This document shows, one piece after another, positions 6,984 through 7,813 of a stretch of 7,813 nt of DNA. How positions within the stretch are numbered: position 1 is the first letter of the stretch; every line of letters starts with the position of its first letter. The stretch is from Candidatus Methanophaga sp. GoMg3.2 (lineage in GTDB: Archaea > Halobacteriota > Syntropharchaeia > Alkanophagales > Methanospirareceae), in NCBI GenBank assembly GCA_013180565.1, contig QBUN01000317.1, forward strand, positions 1 through 7,813, given 5' to 3'. The notes beneath the pieces are model-generated. The model made no database searches. It saw nothing but the letters and a program-made list of their open reading frames with translations, and had not been told where the DNA came from. The translations under genes were made by a program, and so were the position numbers.

Positions 6984-7469
6984 TTAGACCAGCAGCTCCA
7001 GATAATCGCGGTATTCCTCAACCTCTACCGGTCTGCCGGACCAGTATTTTTTTACTTCGCCGTTGTGAATGACTGCGATCAGAGGAAGAAGCTTCTCCCC
7101 CTTGCCTTGATGTATAATATGATAAAGCGCACCTTCCAGAGAGCTGTCATAAACATCATAAAAAACGATTCTATCATCATATATCCGTTGCAGCTTCTCG
7201 ATGTTGGACTGGTCTCTTTCGCATATCTTACACACCGCCGCGCCACATGGATCCCGACTTATATTCAGAATAACGGGACGTTTAAATTCCGTTATCTCTG
7301 ATACCGCACGTTCTACACCTTTGTATTTTCTATGTATATAATGATCTATCACCACACCCTGCGACTTAAGAACCTGCTCTATTGTCATTGCATGTTTCTC
7401 TGCGAATGCCTGTACCACTTTCTGTTTAAACGCTTGCTGATGAAGTGATAAGAGTGCTTTAAGATACAT
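6984..7469 (-). CDS. Thioredoxin-fold protein with an unusual three-cysteine motif, function unknown
   Basis: This 161-residue protein has no signal peptide or membrane segment, so it is probably cytoplasmic. Residues 1-60 look helical and are not recognised. From about residue 64 it resembles a thioredoxin fold: strand PVILNIS, then a cysteine-bearing loop and helix, strand RIVFYDVYD (about 100-108), and strand LLPLIAVIHNGEVKKYWSG with a likely cis-proline at P129. The expected WCxxC is replaced by Cys75-GAAV-Cys80-KI-Cys83, so the redox pair may be Cys80/Cys83 or Cys75/Cys80, or the three cysteines may hold a metal. ATG 7469 is the first possible start, because an in-frame stop lies at 7475-7473; GGGGG at 7479-7483, 9 nt upstream, is a strong ribosome-binding site. 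The gene converges on tRNA-Arg, and upstream a remnant frame ends 3 nt before its start. The fold is an inference from pattern; partner and substrate are unknown. Confidence 0.85.
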   Translation of the reverse strand: MYLKALLSLHQQAFKQKVVQAFAEKHAMTIEQVLKSQGVVIDHYIHRKYKGVERAVSEITEFKRPVILNISRDPCGAAVCKICERDQSNIEKLQRIYDDRIVFYDVYDSSLEGALYHIIHQGKGEKLLPLIAVIHNGEVKKYWSGRPVEVEEYRDYLELLV

Positions 7470-7472
7470 AAT

Positions 7473-7625
7473 TTAGTTCCCCCACAGTCGTCCCAAATCA
7501 AGAACCCGCTCGACAAGTTCTTTTATCACTCTTATCTTCGCATCGTCCTTTATCCTAGCCTTCCCTAATATCTCATCTATCTTCTTTAATAATAAAAAGA
7601 TTGGACAAAAGTAGGGGGCGATACT
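7473..7625 (-). pseudogene. Start-less, protein-like frame upstream of the thioredoxin-like gene
   Basis: An open minus-strand frame of 50 codons ends at TAA 7475-7473, 3 nt before the thioredoxin-like ATG, and contains that gene's GGGGG ribosome-binding site. Its last 37 residues (from KKIDEILGKARI, about 7586, to DLGRLWGN) have the charged, amphipathic pattern of a real helical C-terminus. Before that the frame becomes hydrophobic (FCPIFLLL), then meets TGA at 7628-7626 with no ATG or TTG and only one late GTG (7529). It is most simply the 3' end of a former first gene of this operon, cut off near 7590-7625. I do not recognise the family. A very short gene with an unusual start cannot be excluded. 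Confidence 0.4.
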
Positions 7626-7813
7626 TCAGTAATGTCAAGATTGTGGAGTAAAAGCTTTGGAGCATAGATCTTAGTATGATTGCAAATTAAGCCGATTCAT
7701 TCGGCTTTTTATTTTTTACCGCTGAACGCGCACTAAAGGACTGCAAATATAAATCGCGGTTAACGCAAGAATAACAACTGCTGGATAAACGAACTGCAAA
7801 GAGCAGATATAGG
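7626..7813. other. Right-end non-coding stretch, no gene recognised
   Basis: Apart from the hairpin at 7689-7717, I find no supportable gene in these 188 bases. A minus-strand frame stays open from the window edge to TAA at 7689-7687 (41 codons, ending in KNKKPNESA), but its tail is simply the hairpin translated. Another minus frame, ending at 7598, has no start. CTGCAAA occurs twice (7741-7747 and 7794-7800), the second copy forming a 4-bp mini-hairpin with GCAG (7803-7806). The stretch may be degraded repeat or intergenic sequence next to a gene beyond the edge. Confidence 0.4.
7689..7717 (+). terminator. Bacterial-style hairpin with T-run
   Basis: AAGCCGA (7689-7695), loop TTCAT, TCGGCTT (7701-7707) form a perfect 7-bp stem followed by T-rich TTTTTATTTTTT (7706-7717). 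It has the form of a Rho-independent terminator for + strand transcription, yet no + strand gene ends before it in the window. It is either the end of an unannotated small transcript or part of a transferred or repeated intergenic element. Confidence 0.5.

Noticed and set aside
7065..7301. A 78-codon + strand frame inside the thioredoxin-like gene
   Set aside because: It is antisense to a gene with a strong ribosome-binding site and fold pattern, and has no support of its own.
7687..7812. Minus-strand frame open at the right edge, ending in KNKKPNESA
   Set aside because: Its last dozen codons are the translated hairpin and T-run, the rest lacks protein-like character, and no start is visible.
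1..7813. CRISPR array, insertion sequence or intact mobile element
   Set aside because: No regularly spaced repeats, transposase or integrase motifs, or terminal inverted repeats with target duplications were found; the tRNA 3' end is not duplicated downstream as an attachment site would be.

Overview
This window looks like archaeal chromosome, most likely from an uncultivated euryarchaeon related to methanogens or methane/alkane-oxidising lineages such as ANME-1/Methanophagales or Syntrophoarchaeum. The evidence is an archaeal-type HMG-CoA synthase and acetoacetyl-CoA thiolase pair, an Orc1/Cdc6 replication initiator, three ribosomal proteins found only in archaea and eukaryotes (L7Ae, S28e, L24e), and a tRNA gene without an encoded CCA end. 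A bacterial-type MutS is also present, as in several methanogen-related lineages. The lineage is an inference from gene content; no marker tree was run.

Layout. Positions 1-1765 (+) hold the last 194 codons of HMG-CoA synthase, overlapped by one base by the thiolase that supplies its substrate; these are the first steps of the mevalonate route to archaeal lipids. A hairpin at the thiolase stop and a TATA-like element separate this from a second + strand block (1865-3904): cdc6, rpl7ae, rps28e and a 58-codon rpl24e, all closely spaced and probably one transcript. A T-run ends the block. Positions 3905-4222 contain no intact gene, but on the minus strand they hold an apparent decayed gene and a nested inverted repeat. 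mutS (4223-6799) is on the minus strand and converges on the ribosomal block. Its 63-bp upstream region is shared with a divergent tRNA-Arg(UCU) (6863-6937) and carries a near-symmetric A/T-rich inverted repeat. A minus-strand gene for a thioredoxin-fold protein with an unusual three-cysteine motif follows (6984-7469). The right end (7470-7813) has no intact gene. It holds an open, protein-like frame without a start codon whose stop lies 3 nt before the thioredoxin-like gene, then a bacterial-style hairpin plus T-run, then AT-rich sequence of unknown nature.

Most of the window is ordinary informational and housekeeping sequence. I see no CRISPR array, intact mobile element or complete new system. 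The parts worth a second look are the three-cysteine thioredoxin-like protein, the two decayed reading frames (4048-4236 and 7473-7625), the shared mutS/tRNA promoter, and the linkage of a replication initiator to ribosomal-protein genes. Expected neighbours that are missing (the DUF35 protein after thiolase, ndk/infB after rpl24e, mutL beside mutS) suggest that the junctions between blocks are rearrangement points.
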